Assembly (NCBI RefSeq): GCF_902499125.1
Contig: NZ_CABVPX010000035.1
Coordinates: 1 to 64,000 of the forward strand
Reading direction: 5' to 3'
From: Burkholderia arboris
GTDB taxonomy: Bacteria; Pseudomonadota; Gammaproteobacteria; Burkholderiales; Burkholderiaceae
Length of the DNA stretch: 64,000 bases
Positions 1 to 8,713 of this stretch are shown here, piece after piece (position 1 is the first letter of the stretch; each line of letters starts with the position of its first letter). Under the pieces are notes generated by a model, which worked only from the letters and a program-made list of their open reading frames with translations, was not told the origin of the DNA and made no database searches. Both the position numbers and the translations under genes were made by a program.

Positions 1-1890
1 TCGTCGGCAAATAGCTCGATCACCTCGCTGTCGACTTCGACCTCGACGGGTCTGTCCTCGGCTAACAGCTCGATCACCTCGCTGTCGACTTCGACTTCGA
101 CCGGCCTCTCGTCGGCAAACAGCTCGATCACCTCGCTGTCGACTTCGACTTCGACCGGCCTGTCGTCGGCTAACAGCTCGATCACGTCGTTGTCGACTTC
201 GACGTCGACCGGCCTGTCGTCGGCCAACAGCTCGATCACGTCCCTGTCGACCTCGACCTCGACCGGTCTGTCGTCGGCTAACAGCTCGATCACCTCGCTG
301 TCGACTTCGACTTCGACCGGCCTGTCGTCGGCTAACAGCTCGATCACGTCGTTGTCGACTTCGACGTCGACCGGCCTGTCGTCGGCAAACAGCTCGATCA
401 CGTCCCTGTCGACCTCGACTTCGACCGGCCTCTCGTCGGCAAATAGCTCGATCACGTCGCTGTCGACTTCGACCTCGACGGGTCTGTCCTCGGCTAACAG
501 CTCGATCACCTCGCTGTCGACTTCGACTTCGACCGGCCTCTCGTCGGCAAACAGCTCGATCACCTCGCTGTCGACTTCGACTTCGACCGGCCTGTCGTCG
601 GCTAACAGCTCGATCACGTCGTTGTCGACTTCGACCTCGACAGGTCTGTCGTCGGCAAACAGCTCGATCACGTCGCTGTCGACTTCGACCTCGACCGGCC
701 TGTCGTCGGCTAACAGCTCGATCACCTCGCTGTCGACCTCGACCTCGACCGGTCTGTCGTCGGCTAACAGCTCGATCACCTCGCTGTCGACTTCGACTTC
801 GACCGGCCTGTCGTCGGCTAACAGCTCGATCACGTCGTTGTCGACTTCGACGTCGACCGGCCTGTCGTCGGCCAACAGCTCGATCACGTCCCTGTCGACG
901 TCGACCTCGACCGGCTTGTCGTCGGCCAATAGCTCGATCACGTCCCTGTCGACCTCGACTTCGACCGGCCTCTCGTCGGCTAACAGCTCGATCACGTCCC
1001 TGTCGACCTCGACTTCGACGGGTCTGTCGTCGGCAAATAGCTCGATCACCTCGCTGTCGACCTCGACTTCGACCGGCCTCTCGTCGGCAAATAGCTCGAT
1101 CACGTCGCTGTCGACTTCGACCTCGACGGGTCTGTCCTCGGCTAACAGCTCGATCACGTCGCTGTCGACCTCGACTTCGACCGGCCTCTCGTCGGCGAAT
1201 AGCTCGATCACCTCGCTGTCGACGTCGACCTCGACCGGCTTGTCGTCGGCAAATAGCTCGATCACGTCGTTGTCGACTTCGACCTCGACTGGCCTCTCGT
1301 CGGCGAATAGCTCGATCACCTCGCTGTCGACCTCGACTTCGACGGGTCTGTCGTCGGCCAACAGCTCGATCACGTCGCTGTCGACGTCGACCTCGACCGG
1401 CCTCTCGTCGGCGAATAGCTCGATCACCTCGCTGTCGACCTCGACTTCGACCGGCCTCTCGTCGGCAAATAGCTCGATCACGTCGTTGTCCACCTCGACG
1501 TCGACCGGCCTCTCGTCGGCCAACAGCTCGATCACGTCCCTGTCGACTTCGACCTCGACGGGCCTCTCGTCGGCGAATAGCTCGATCACGTCGCTGTCGA
1601 CTTCGACCTCGACGGGTCTCTCGTCGGCAAATAGCTCGATCACGTCCCTGTCGACCTCGACCTCGACTGGCCTCTCGTCGGCGAATAGCTCGATCACGTC
1701 GCTGTCGACCTCGACTTCGACGGGCCTCTCGTCGGCAAATAGCTCGATCACGTCCCTGTCGACCTCGACCTCGACTGGCCTGTCGTCGGCCAATAGCTCG
1801 ATCACCTCGCTGTCGACTTCGACCTCGACCGGCCTCTCGTCGGCCAACAGCTCGATCACGTCGCTGTCGACCTCGACCTCGACTGGCATC
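1..1890 (+). repeat. Tandem array of 35 x 54-bp repeats coding an 18-residue Ser/Thr-rich stalk unit
   Basis: Unit starts fall at 1, 55, 109 and so on to 1837, an exact 54-bp period with no indel. Each unit encodes SSANSSITSLSTSTSTGL, except that the last ends in Ile instead of Leu. The DNA copies differ almost only at synonymous positions (gcaaat / gctaac / gccaac for Ala-Asn; acc / acg for Thr; ggcctc / ggtctg / ggcttg for Gly-Leu). Twelve of 18 residues are Ser or Thr. The array runs off the left edge of the window. Confidence 0.97.
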
Positions 1891-3807
1891 ACCTCGCTGT
1901 CGACCGGTTTGAGCTCGACCAACAGCGCGGTCACGTCGCTGTCGACCTCGACCTCGACGGGCCTCTCGTCGGCCACCAGCTCGATCACGTCCCTGTCCAC
2001 CTCGACATCGACGGGCATCAGCTCGCTGTCCACTGGCCTGAGCAGCACGGACAGCACAATCGTGTCGCTGTCGACCTCGACGTCGACCGGCATCGGCTCG
2101 CTGTCCACCGGCCTGAGCAGCACGAACAGCTCGGTGTCGTCGCTGTCCACCTCGACCTCGACCGCGATCAACGCCGCGAAGACGCACTACTACAGCGTCA
2201 ACGACAACGGCGTGCAGCAAAGCAACTACAACAACGACGGCGCAACGGGCACCAACGCCCTCGCTGCCGGCGTGAACGCCAGCGCAGCGGGCGCCAGCAG
2301 CGTGGCAGTCGGCGACGGCTCGAACGCGCAGACGGCAGGCGCGGTCGCAATCGGCCAGAACGCATCGGCAACGGGCGGCAAGGCCGTATCGATCGGCTCC
2401 GGCAACACCGCGTCCGGCGACGGTGCAGTCGCGATCGGCGACCCGAGCATCGCGACGGGTACCGGCGCAGTGGCAATGGGCGCAAACGACACGGCGACCG
2501 GCAACGGCGCAGTGGCGCTCGGCAACGCGAACACGGCAAACGGCGCCAGCGCGCTCGCCCTCGGCAGCTCGAACCAGGCCACCGCGGACAACACGATCGC
2601 ACTCGGCAACGGGTCGGTAGCCAGCGCGGCCAACGCACAGGCCTTCGGCGCGGGTGCAACGGCAAGCGGCGCAGGCGCACTGGCCTTCGGGTCGGGCGCA
2701 ACGGCCAACGTGGCGAACTCCGTCGCGATCGGCATGAACTCGGTCACGGCTCCCGCCGTCGGTACGTCCAGCGCCGTGATCGGCGGCGTGACGTACTTCT
2801 TCGCGGGCAGCTCGCCGGTCGGTCCGCTGAGCGTCGGCGCACCGGGCCAGGAACGCCAGATCACGAACGTCGCCGCCGGCCGGATCTCGGCCAGCAGCAC
2901 GGACGCGATCAACGGCAGCCAGCTGAACGCGACGAACACCGCGATCAACACGCTGTCCACGTCCACCGCGTCGAACGTCGCGTCGCTGTCGACCGGCATC
3001 AACTCGCTGTCGACCGGCCTGAGCGCGACGAACAGCTCGGTGTCGTCGCTGTCCACGTCGACGTCGACCGCGATCAACTCGCTGTCGACGGGCCTGAGCA
3101 CGACGAACAGCAACGTCAACTCGCTGTCGACGTCGACCTCGACGGGCATCGGTTCGCTGTCCACCGGCCTGAGCACGACGAACAGCAACGTGGCCTCGCT
3201 GTCGACCGGCGTGACGAACATCAACAACCAGTTGAACCAGTTGTCGACGTCGATCAACAACAACCAGACGCGTGCGGCGAACAACAACGGCATCGCAGCC
3301 GACATGAACGGCAAGGGCACCGACGTCCCGACCGTCACCGCCGGCTCGAACTCGGTGGCGATCGGTGCGAATTCGACCAACAGCAACCGCTCGAATGTCG
3401 TCTCGGTCGGCAACGACACGGAGCAGCGCCAGATCATCAACGTCGCGCCGGGTACGCAAGGCACCGACGCGGTGAACGTGAACCAGCTGACGCAGGTGCA
3501 GACGACGCTGTCGACGGCACTGTCGGGCCAGCAGGCGCAGATCAACTCGCTGGGTTCGCAACTGCAGCAGACCGACCAGATGGCGAAGCAGGGTATCGCG
3601 GCCGTCGGCGCGATGGCATCGATCCCGCAGCTCGATCGCGACGCCAACTTCGGGATGGGCGTGGGCACGTCGACCTTCCTCGGCCAGAAGGCCATGGCGG
3701 TCAACATGCAGGCGCGCATCACGGAGAACCTGAAGGCGTCGATCAACGGCGGTTTCAGCGGCGGTCAGAAGGTGATCGGCGCCGGCATGCTGTACCAGTG
3801 GAAGTAA
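1..3807 (+). CDS. Trimeric autotransporter adhesin (YadA-like), 3' part; 5' end outside window
   Basis: The frame is open from base 1 and ends at TAA 3805-3807, so 1268 residues are visible and the signal peptide and N-terminus are missing. In order: 35 identical 18-residue stalk repeats (residues 1-630); degenerate stalk repeats to about 725; a YadA/Hep_Hag-type head made of about 14-residue repeats of the VAIG / ASATG kind (about 750-940); a neck motif (QERQITNV, then STDAINGSQL, about 950-975); a second stalk; a short head and neck (SVAIGANS, TEQRQIINVAPG, about 1118-1160); a coiled coil; and a YadA-type C-terminal membrane anchor from about 1198 (GIAAVGAMAS) to the end (MLYQWK). This architecture is diagnostic of type Vc secretion: the anchor trimerises in the outer membrane and exposes the fibre for adhesion. 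The gene is followed by an ompA-like lipoprotein and a block of glycosyltransferase-like genes. Family assignment is certain; ligand and full length are unknown. Confidence 0.95.
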   Translation, partial: SSANSSITSLSTSTSTGLSSANSSITSLSTSTSTGLSSANSSITSLSTSTSTGLSSANSSITSLSTSTSTGLSSANSSITSLSTSTSTGLSSANSSITSLSTSTSTGLSSANSSITSLSTSTSTGLSSANSSITSLSTSTSTGLSSANSSITSLSTSTSTGLSSANSSITSLSTSTSTGLSSANSSITSLSTSTSTGLSSANSSITSLSTSTSTGLSSANSSITSLSTSTSTGLSSANSSITSLSTSTSTGLSSANSSITSLSTSTSTGLSSANSSITSLSTSTSTGLSSANSSITSLSTSTSTGLSSANSSITSLSTSTSTGLSSANSSITSLSTSTSTGLSSANSSITSLSTSTSTGLSSANSSITSLSTSTSTGLSSANSSITSLSTSTSTGLSSANSSITSLSTSTSTGLSSANSSITSLSTSTSTGLSSANSSITSLSTSTSTGLSSANSSITSLSTSTSTGLSSANSSITSLSTSTSTGLSSANSSITSLSTSTSTGLSSANSSITSLSTSTSTGLSSANSSITSLSTSTSTGLSSANSSITSLSTSTSTGLSSANSSITSLSTSTSTGLSSANSSITSLSTSTSTGLSSANSSITSLSTSTSTGLSSANSSITSLSTSTSTGITSLSTGLSSTNSAVTSLSTSTSTGLSSATSSITSLSTSTSTGISSLSTGLSSTDSTIVSLSTSTSTGIGSLSTGLSSTNSSVSSLSTSTSTAINAAKTHYYSVNDNGVQQSNYNNDGATGTNALAAGVNASAAGASSVAVGDGSNAQTAGAVAIGQNASATGGKAVSIGSGNTASGDGAVAIGDPSIATGTGAVAMGANDTATGNGAVALGNANTANGASALALGSSNQATADNTIALGNGSVASAANAQAFGAGATASGAGALAFGSGATANVANSVAIGMNSVTAPAVGTSSAVIGGVTYFFAGSSPVGPLSVGAPGQERQITNVAAGRISASSTDAINGSQLNATNTAINTLSTSTASNVASLSTGINSLSTGLSATNSSVSSLSTSTSTAINSLSTGLSTTNSNVNSLSTSTSTGIGSLSTGLSTTNSNVASLSTGVTNINNQLNQLSTSINNNQTRAANNNGIAADMNGKGTDVPTVTAGSNSVAIGANSTNSNRSNVVSVGNDTEQRQIINVAPGTQGTDAVNVNQLTQVQTTLSTALSGQQAQINSLGSQLQQTDQMAKQGIAAVGAMASIPQLDRDANFGMGVGTSTFLGQKAMAVNMQARITENLKASINGGFSGGQKVIGAGMLYQWK

Positions 3808-3822
3808 CGCGTCGCGCCGCCC

Positions 3823-3850
3823 GGCCGTCCGGCTCGCCAGCCGGACGGCC
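3823..3850. terminator. Perfect 12-bp hairpin after the adhesin gene
   Basis: GGCCGTCCGGCT (3823-3834), loop CGCC, AGCCGGACGGCC (3839-3850), 16 bases after the adhesin stop. There is no U-tract, so it may be a terminator or a 3'-end stabilising or attenuating hairpin before the ompA-like gene. Confidence 0.5.
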
Positions 3851-3928
3851 CGCGGCTCCGACAGCAGGACGAGCCCGCCGCGCACCGCGTGGCGGGCCTC
3901 GGTCAACCCAAGCTTTAAGGACGTCACC

Positions 3929-4591
3929 GTGAACAAACTCGCTCTTGCGCTCGCGCTTTCCGCAACGGCCCTCGCCGCGTGCTCGACCGCATCCGGCCCG
4001 ACCTTCAGCGCCTCCGAACTGCAGCCGCGCGATGGCGTGCGCACCTTCCAGGTGGACTGCCACGGCCTGCTGTCGGGCCCGCAGACCTGCATGAAGGCCG
4101 CCCGCAAGATCTGCGGCGACCAGCCCGTGCGCGCCGTCGACTCGGCCCGCGCGCTGCGCGACAAATCCGATCCCGCGACGCTGGTCTTCCAGTGCGGCGC
4201 GGCGCCCGCCGAAGCGGCCTCGGCCGCCGCGCCAGCCGCCGCGGTCGTCGAACAGGTGAACCTGTCGGGCGACGCGCTGTTCGCCACCGACCACGCGACG
4301 CTCACGCCGACCGCGCGCGAATCGCTCGACCGTCTGCTGAGCGAGCGCGCCGACCATACGTACTCTCAAGTGACGGTCACCGGCTTTACGGATTCGGTGG
4401 GCAGCGACGACTACAACCTCGCGCTGTCGAAACGCCGCGCCGAGTCCGTCGCCGCGTACCTGAAGGCGCACGGTCTGAAGACTGACTCGATCACGGTTTC
4501 AGGCCGCGGCAAGGCCGATCCGGTCGCGTCGAACGACACGCCGGAAGGCCGCGCCAGCAACCGCCGCGTCGAAATCCGGCTGCAGCACTGA
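3929..4591 (+). CDS. OmpA-family outer-membrane lipoprotein
   Basis: 220 residues from a GTG start (3929) with AAGG eight bases upstream. The first 18 residues form a lipoprotein signal ending in the lipobox LAAC (15-18), so Cys18 would be lipidated. Residues about 110-219 are an OmpA-type peptidoglycan-binding domain: FATDHATLTPTA, GFTDSVGSDDYNLALSKRRA and the NRRVEI end motif are all present. The middle region has four Cys that could pair. It probably tethers the outer membrane to peptidoglycan. It lies 121 bp downstream of the trimeric autotransporter on the same strand; OmpA-like lipoproteins are common next to such adhesins in Burkholderia, so a role in supporting adhesin assembly is plausible but inferred. 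Confidence 0.92.
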   Translation: MNKLALALALSATALAACSTASGPTFSASELQPRDGVRTFQVDCHGLLSGPQTCMKAARKICGDQPVRAVDSARALRDKSDPATLVFQCGAAPAEAASAAAPAAAVVEQVNLSGDALFATDHATLTPTARESLDRLLSERADHTYSQVTVTGFTDSVGSDDYNLALSKRRAESVAAYLKAHGLKTDSITVSGRGKADPVASNDTPEGRASNRRVEIRLQH

Positions 4592-4983
4592 GCCACCGGC
4601 GGCCACGCCTGTGGCCGCCCCCTCCGGCAGGCCGCCCGTGCCGCGCCGGAATTCCGCCGGACAACCGGGCGCCGCTTCGCCGGCGCCCGTTCCCGTTGGC
4701 CGGCGGCTATGTCAAAGTTCGTCACGTCCTGCCAAAACCGGCGGTTTCCATGCCACAATCGCCGCAGACAGTCGCCGGTGCAGCCTGCCCGGCTCGCGCG
4801 CCGTGCCAGGCGTGCCCGGCGACACGCCGGAATCCGGCTGCCGCCCTCGCGAATCACGTCGCCCGATTCGCCCGCCGCGGCGCTCCGGCGCGAATCCAAC
4901 CATGACAATCCACGGCGCGCCGCTTCCGGGCCAGACGCTCGACGCGATGCCCGGACGCACGACGCCGCAGAGGAAACCAACCG
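4592..4983. other. Intergenic 392 bp between the ompA-like gene and the glycosyltransferase block
   Basis: It begins with a perfect hairpin GGCGGCCAC-GCCT-GTGGCCGCC (4598-4619) right after the ompA-like stop, a probable terminator without U-tract. A second GC-rich hairpin, GGGCGCCG and CGGCGCCC, lies near 4670-4690. The remainder has no convincing ORF. It must contain the promoter for the downstream genes if they are transcribed separately from the adhesin; I cannot name a clear -35/-10 pair. Confidence 0.5.
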
Positions 4984-6129
4984 GTGACGGACATCAATGA
5001 AGCCGCCGCGGGCGGCACCCGCAAGCAACGGCCGGCGGTCGGCATCTCGCTGTTTGCGCGCGACGGCCAGGCGATCTGGGAAAACGGCATTCACCAGAAC
5101 ATCGCGTTCCTCGCGATGATGCTCAAGCGCTCGGATCGCGTCGGCCCCGTCTATTTCCTGAACGGCGGCGACGCCAACGCGCTGCCGGCCGGCCTCGAAC
5201 TCGACGGCCTCGACATCCCGCTCGTGAAACCCTCCGATGTCACGCACGAACTCGACGTCGTGATCGAAATGGGCGCGCAATTGCCGGTCGAATGGCTCAG
5301 ACACATGAAGGCGCTCGGCAAGAAGACCGCCGCGTTCTTCTGCGGGCACGTCTATGCGGGTCTGTGCGAAACGCCGATCTTCGGGAAACCGTCGGGACAC
5401 GTGTTCAACGGCGCCCCGTTCGACGAAGTGTGGCTGCTGCCGCAATACGACAAGACCGCCGCACCGATGCTGCAAACGATCCTGCGCGCCCCCGTCCACC
5501 TGATGCCGCACATCTGGTCGCCGTACTTCCTCGAGCGCCGCGTGGCCGCGCTCGCCGGCGAAGGCGCGACGTTCGGCTATCGGCCGGGCCGCCGTCCGTG
5601 GCACCTCGCGATGCTCGAGCCGAATATCTCGGTCGCCAAGTCCTGCCACTACCCGATGCTCGCGTGCGACGAGTTCTACCGCGCGCGGCCGGATGCGGTG
5701 CAGCACATGTTCGTGGTCAACTCGATGCACATGAAGGAACATCCGACTTTCGTGCACTTCGCGAACAGCCTCGATCTGGTGCGCCAGCACAAGGCGACGT
5801 TCGAGCCGCGCATCGACCTGCCCGGCTTCATGGCGCGTCACGCGGATGCGGTCGTGTCGCACCACTGGGAAAACGGGCAGAACTATCTGTATTACGACGT
5901 GCTGTACGGCGGCTATCCGCTGATCCACAACTCGACGCTGCTCGGCGACGCCGGCTATTACTACCCGGACTTCGACTCGGCCGCCGGCGGCCGCGCACTG
6001 CTCGAAGCGTGGCTGCATCACGACGAACGCCTCGACGACTACCGCGCGAAAGCGGGCCGGCTGCTGCAGTCGGTCTCGATCGACAACCCCGCGAACCTCG
6101 ACGCGTTCGTCTCGCGTCTGGTCGCCTGA
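4984..6129 (+). CDS. DUF2827-like putative glycosyltransferase, copy 1
   Basis: 381 residues from a GTG start (4984) behind GAGGAAA (4969-4975). Motifs shared with copies 2-4: WENGIHQN (32-39), VVIEMGAQ, FNGAPFDEVW, MPHIWSPYF (about 174-182), EPNISVAKS, SHHWENGQNYLYYD (292-305), YPLIHNS (311-317) and GYYYPDFD. From memory these match a Burkholderia-enriched domain of unknown function, DUF2827. The C-terminal half, with a conserved His-containing segment and an acidic run, has the look of a GT-B glycosyltransferase nucleotide-sugar half; that is inference. No signal peptide or membrane segment, so it should act in the cytoplasm, where autotransporters can be modified before export. First of three tandem copies, 14 bp before the next. 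Confidence 0.75.
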   Translation: MTDINEAAAGGTRKQRPAVGISLFARDGQAIWENGIHQNIAFLAMMLKRSDRVGPVYFLNGGDANALPAGLELDGLDIPLVKPSDVTHELDVVIEMGAQLPVEWLRHMKALGKKTAAFFCGHVYAGLCETPIFGKPSGHVFNGAPFDEVWLLPQYDKTAAPMLQTILRAPVHLMPHIWSPYFLERRVAALAGEGATFGYRPGRRPWHLAMLEPNISVAKSCHYPMLACDEFYRARPDAVQHMFVVNSMHMKEHPTFVHFANSLDLVRQHKATFEPRIDLPGFMARHADAVVSHHWENGQNYLYYDVLYGGYPLIHNSTLLGDAGYYYPDFDSAAGGRALLEAWLHHDERLDDYRAKAGRLLQSVSIDNPANLDAFVSRLVA

Positions 6130-6143
6130 ACCGGAGAATACGC

Positions 6144-7298
6144 ATGTCGGACTCCAATGCCCGTCAAGCGCCCGGCGAGGGCAAGCGTCTCGTCGTCGGC
6201 GTGTCGCTGTTCGTCCGCGGCGCCGGCCAGTCGCTGTGGGAAAACGGCATTTTCCAGAACTGCCTGCTGCTGATCCTGCTGCTGCGCCAGTCGCCGCTCG
6301 TCGCGGAAGCCGTGATGGTGAACGGCGGCGAGCAGGTCGCCGATCCGCAGATGATGCTCGGCGAGTGGAACGTGCCGCTGCTGTCGATGGACGAAGCGCT
6401 GGAACGCTGCGACGTGCTGATCGAAATGAGCGCGCAGTTCGGCGCCGATTACCTGCGCGCCTTCCGCGAACGCGGCGGCAAGGTCGTCACGATGCGGGTC
6501 GGCAACGACTACGTGATCGACATCGAACGCGCGATGTTCAACAAACCGTCGGGCTTCCTGTTCTCGGGGGCGCCGTACGATGCGGTGTGGACGATTCCCG
6601 AGTTCGAGCGCTCGTGCCTGCACTATTACCAGACCGGCCTGCGCGCGCCCGTCACGATCGTCCCGCACATCTGGCATCCGATGCTGTTCGACAAGGCGCG
6701 CGCGACGCTCGGCGCCGGCCTGACGTTCGGTTATCAGCCCGGCAAGCCGCGCTGGCGCGTGACGATGTTCGAGCCGAACATCTGCATGGTGAAGACCAGC
6801 ATCATCCCGATGCTGGTCACGGAGGAGGCCTACCGCGCGAATCCGGGATTCCTCGAGTTCGTGCGCGTGTGCAACACGATCCACCTGAAGGATCACACGA
6901 CGTTCATCCACTTCGCGAAGAGCCTCGACATCGTCGAACACGGCATCACGACGTTCGAAAGCCGCTATGCGGTGTACGAGTTCATGGCCGCATACGGCGA
7001 TGCGGTGGTGTCGCACACGTGGGAGAACGCGCAGAACTACCTGTACTACGAGCTGCTGTACGGCGACTATCCGCTGATCCACAACTCGCCGTTCCTCGGC
7101 AAGGCCGGGTATTTCTATCCGGACTTCGACTGCCAGGCAGGCGGCCGTGCGCTGCTGCAGGCGTTCACCGAACACGATGCGAATCTCGACGCGTACCGCG
7201 AGCAGTCGAAACACGTGCTCGACTCGGTCAGTATCTACAACCCCGAGAACGTCGCGGCCTACACCGACGCAATCGCCTCCCTCTATCGCGACGCGTGA
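6144..7298 (+). CDS. DUF2827-like putative glycosyltransferase, copy 2
   Basis: 384 residues, ATG 6144 with CCGGAG upstream and only 14 bp from copy 1, so co-transcribed. It carries the whole family signature: SLWENGIFQN, VLIEMSAQ, FNKPSGFLFSGAPYDAVW, PHIWHPM, EPNICMVKTS, SHTWENAQNYLYYELLYG, YPLIHNSPFLG and GYFYPDFD. Identity to copy 1 is clear over the full length, so the two arose by duplication, but they differ at many positions. That suggests different donor or acceptor specificity rather than a recent redundant copy. The function is not established. Confidence 0.75.
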   Translation: MSDSNARQAPGEGKRLVVGVSLFVRGAGQSLWENGIFQNCLLLILLLRQSPLVAEAVMVNGGEQVADPQMMLGEWNVPLLSMDEALERCDVLIEMSAQFGADYLRAFRERGGKVVTMRVGNDYVIDIERAMFNKPSGFLFSGAPYDAVWTIPEFERSCLHYYQTGLRAPVTIVPHIWHPMLFDKARATLGAGLTFGYQPGKPRWRVTMFEPNICMVKTSIIPMLVTEEAYRANPGFLEFVRVCNTIHLKDHTTFIHFAKSLDIVEHGITTFESRYAVYEFMAAYGDAVVSHTWENAQNYLYYELLYGDYPLIHNSPFLGKAGYFYPDFDCQAGGRALLQAFTEHDANLDAYREQSKHVLDSVSIYNPENVAAYTDAIASLYRDA

Positions 7299-7323
7299 CG
7301 CGCAGCCCTCTCCGGATTCGGAC

Positions 7324-7521
7324 ATGAACGCCCGCCCGCCCCTCGCCCGCGCCAAATGGCCGATCGGCTGCGCCGTCGCTTCGATCGCGAACGTCGACTA
7401 CGCGACGACGCTGACGAACGGCGCCACGGTGTTCGAGAAGCCGAGCTTCCGCCTCGAAGGCGACGGTCGCTGGCGCCTGACGGGCTATGTGTCGCGCCAG
7501 TCGCAGAATTTCGCGCAATAA
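7324..7521 (+). CDS. Small ORF resembling the C-terminal end of DUF4019 proteins; possible gene fragment
   Basis: 65 residues between DUF2827-like copies 2 and 3, from ATG 7324 to TAA 7519-7521. The C-terminal half (TNGATVFEKPSFRLEGDGRWRLTGYVSR) resembles the terminal strand pair of DUF4019-type secreted proteins, where an acidic-Gly-Lys-Trp-Arg-Val-Gly-Tyr motif closes the fold. The usual N-terminal two thirds and signal peptide are absent. It is either a short relic of an inserted or deleted gene or a spurious ORF. No good ribosome binding site. Confidence 0.3.
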   Translation: MNARPPLARAKWPIGCAVASIANVDYATTLTNGATVFEKPSFRLEGDGRWRLTGYVSRQSQNFAQ

Positions 7522-7552
7522 CGCGCGCCGCCCACCCCACGGAGCCGATCCG

Positions 7553-8689
7553 ATGAAACTCAATGTCGCGATAACGATGAACGTGCAGCGCGACGCGACG
7601 CAGTCGATCTGGTACAACGGCGCGAACCAGCACTGCGTGTACCTGTACATGCTGCTGAAGCAGTCGCCGCTGATCGGGGAAGTCTGGCTCGCGCACGACA
7701 ACGGCATCACCGAGTATCCGCCGGCGATGATGCTGGACGCGTTCGGCGACGCGCTGCGGCCGCTGTCGGACGTCGTCCACCAGACCGACCTGCTGATCGA
7801 GATGAACGCGTTCATCGATCCGTCGCACACGGACGTCGTGCGCCAGCGCGGCGGCAAATGCGTGTCGTACCGCTTCGGTAACGATTACGTGATCGCGGTC
7901 GAGACGATCAACTTCGAGAAGAACAACTGGCGGCCGAACCCGCACCGCGTGCAGTTCGACGAAATCTGGACCAACCCGCAGCACATGCACACGTGCGGGG
8001 CCTATTTCCAGGCCGTGTATCGTGCACCGGTGATCGAGCTGCCGCACATCTGGTCGCCGTATTTCATCGAGCGCAGCCTCGACGCCGATCCCGAGCTGAA
8101 GGCGCGCTTCGGTTACCGCAATCACGGGCCGGCCAAACGCATCGCGTTCTTCGAACCGAACCTGAACGTCGTGAAGAGCGCGATCGTGCCGATGCTCGCC
8201 GCGAACGCGTGCTACGTCGAGCACCCTGAGCTCGTCGAGCACGTGTACATGACCAACACGTTCGACAAGAAGGAGAACGTCGCCTTCAAGCATCTCGCGC
8301 TCGGGCTCGAGATGGTGCGCGACGGCAAGGCAACCGCCGACGTGCGCGCCCCGTTCATCGCGTGGGCCGCGCATCACACCGACATCGTCGTGTCGCACCA
8401 CTGGGAAAACGGCCTCAACTACCTGCTGTACGACGCGCTGTACGGCAACTACCCGCTCGTGCACAACTCGCCGTTCCTGCGCGACGTCGGCTATTACTAT
8501 CCGGACTTCGAGATCTTCGATGCGGCGCGCGCGATCGCGACCGCCGCGCAGACGCACGACGCGCGGCTCGACGACTACGCGGCAGCTGCCCGCCGCTGCC
8601 TGCACCAGGTCGACACGCTCGCCGAACACAACGTCCACGCGTATTCCGCGCAGATCCAGCACCTGTTCGCCGACCGCTCGCTTGGCTGA
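7553..8689 (+). CDS. DUF2827-like putative glycosyltransferase, copy 3
   Basis: 378 residues from ATG 7553, preceded by GGAG (7541-7544). Family motifs: SIWYNGANQHCVYLYMLL (replacing WENG.xQN), LLIEMNAF, RFGNDYVIAVE, PHIWSPYF, EPNLNVVKSA, SHHWENGLNYLLYDALYG, YPLVHNSPFL and GYYYPDFE. It is the more diverged of the three tandem copies in its N-terminal half, the half expected to bind acceptor in a GT-B enzyme. It is followed after 24 bp by the FkbM/GT fusion gene, so it likely shares the same transcript. Confidence 0.75.
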   Translation: MKLNVAITMNVQRDATQSIWYNGANQHCVYLYMLLKQSPLIGEVWLAHDNGITEYPPAMMLDAFGDALRPLSDVVHQTDLLIEMNAFIDPSHTDVVRQRGGKCVSYRFGNDYVIAVETINFEKNNWRPNPHRVQFDEIWTNPQHMHTCGAYFQAVYRAPVIELPHIWSPYFIERSLDADPELKARFGYRNHGPAKRIAFFEPNLNVVKSAIVPMLAANACYVEHPELVEHVYMTNTFDKKENVAFKHLALGLEMVRDGKATADVRAPFIAWAAHHTDIVVSHHWENGLNYLLYDALYGNYPLVHNSPFLRDVGYYYPDFEIFDAARAIATAAQTHDARLDDYAAAARRCLHQVDTLAEHNVHAYSAQIQHLFADRSLG

Positions 8690-8713
8690 CCACCTTCGCA
8701 CACGCCCCCGCCC

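Noticed and set aside
1-1890. The 54-bp repeat array as a CRISPR or satellite
   Set aside because: There are no unique spacers, the period is a multiple of three without indels, and the frame is open throughout with protein-level conservation; it is a coding stalk repeat.
2226-3746. 506-residue minus-strand ORF under the adhesin head
   Set aside because: It is the antisense of Ala/Gly/Ser-rich repeats, which leaves few stops in GC-rich DNA; its composition is low-complexity and no domain is visible.
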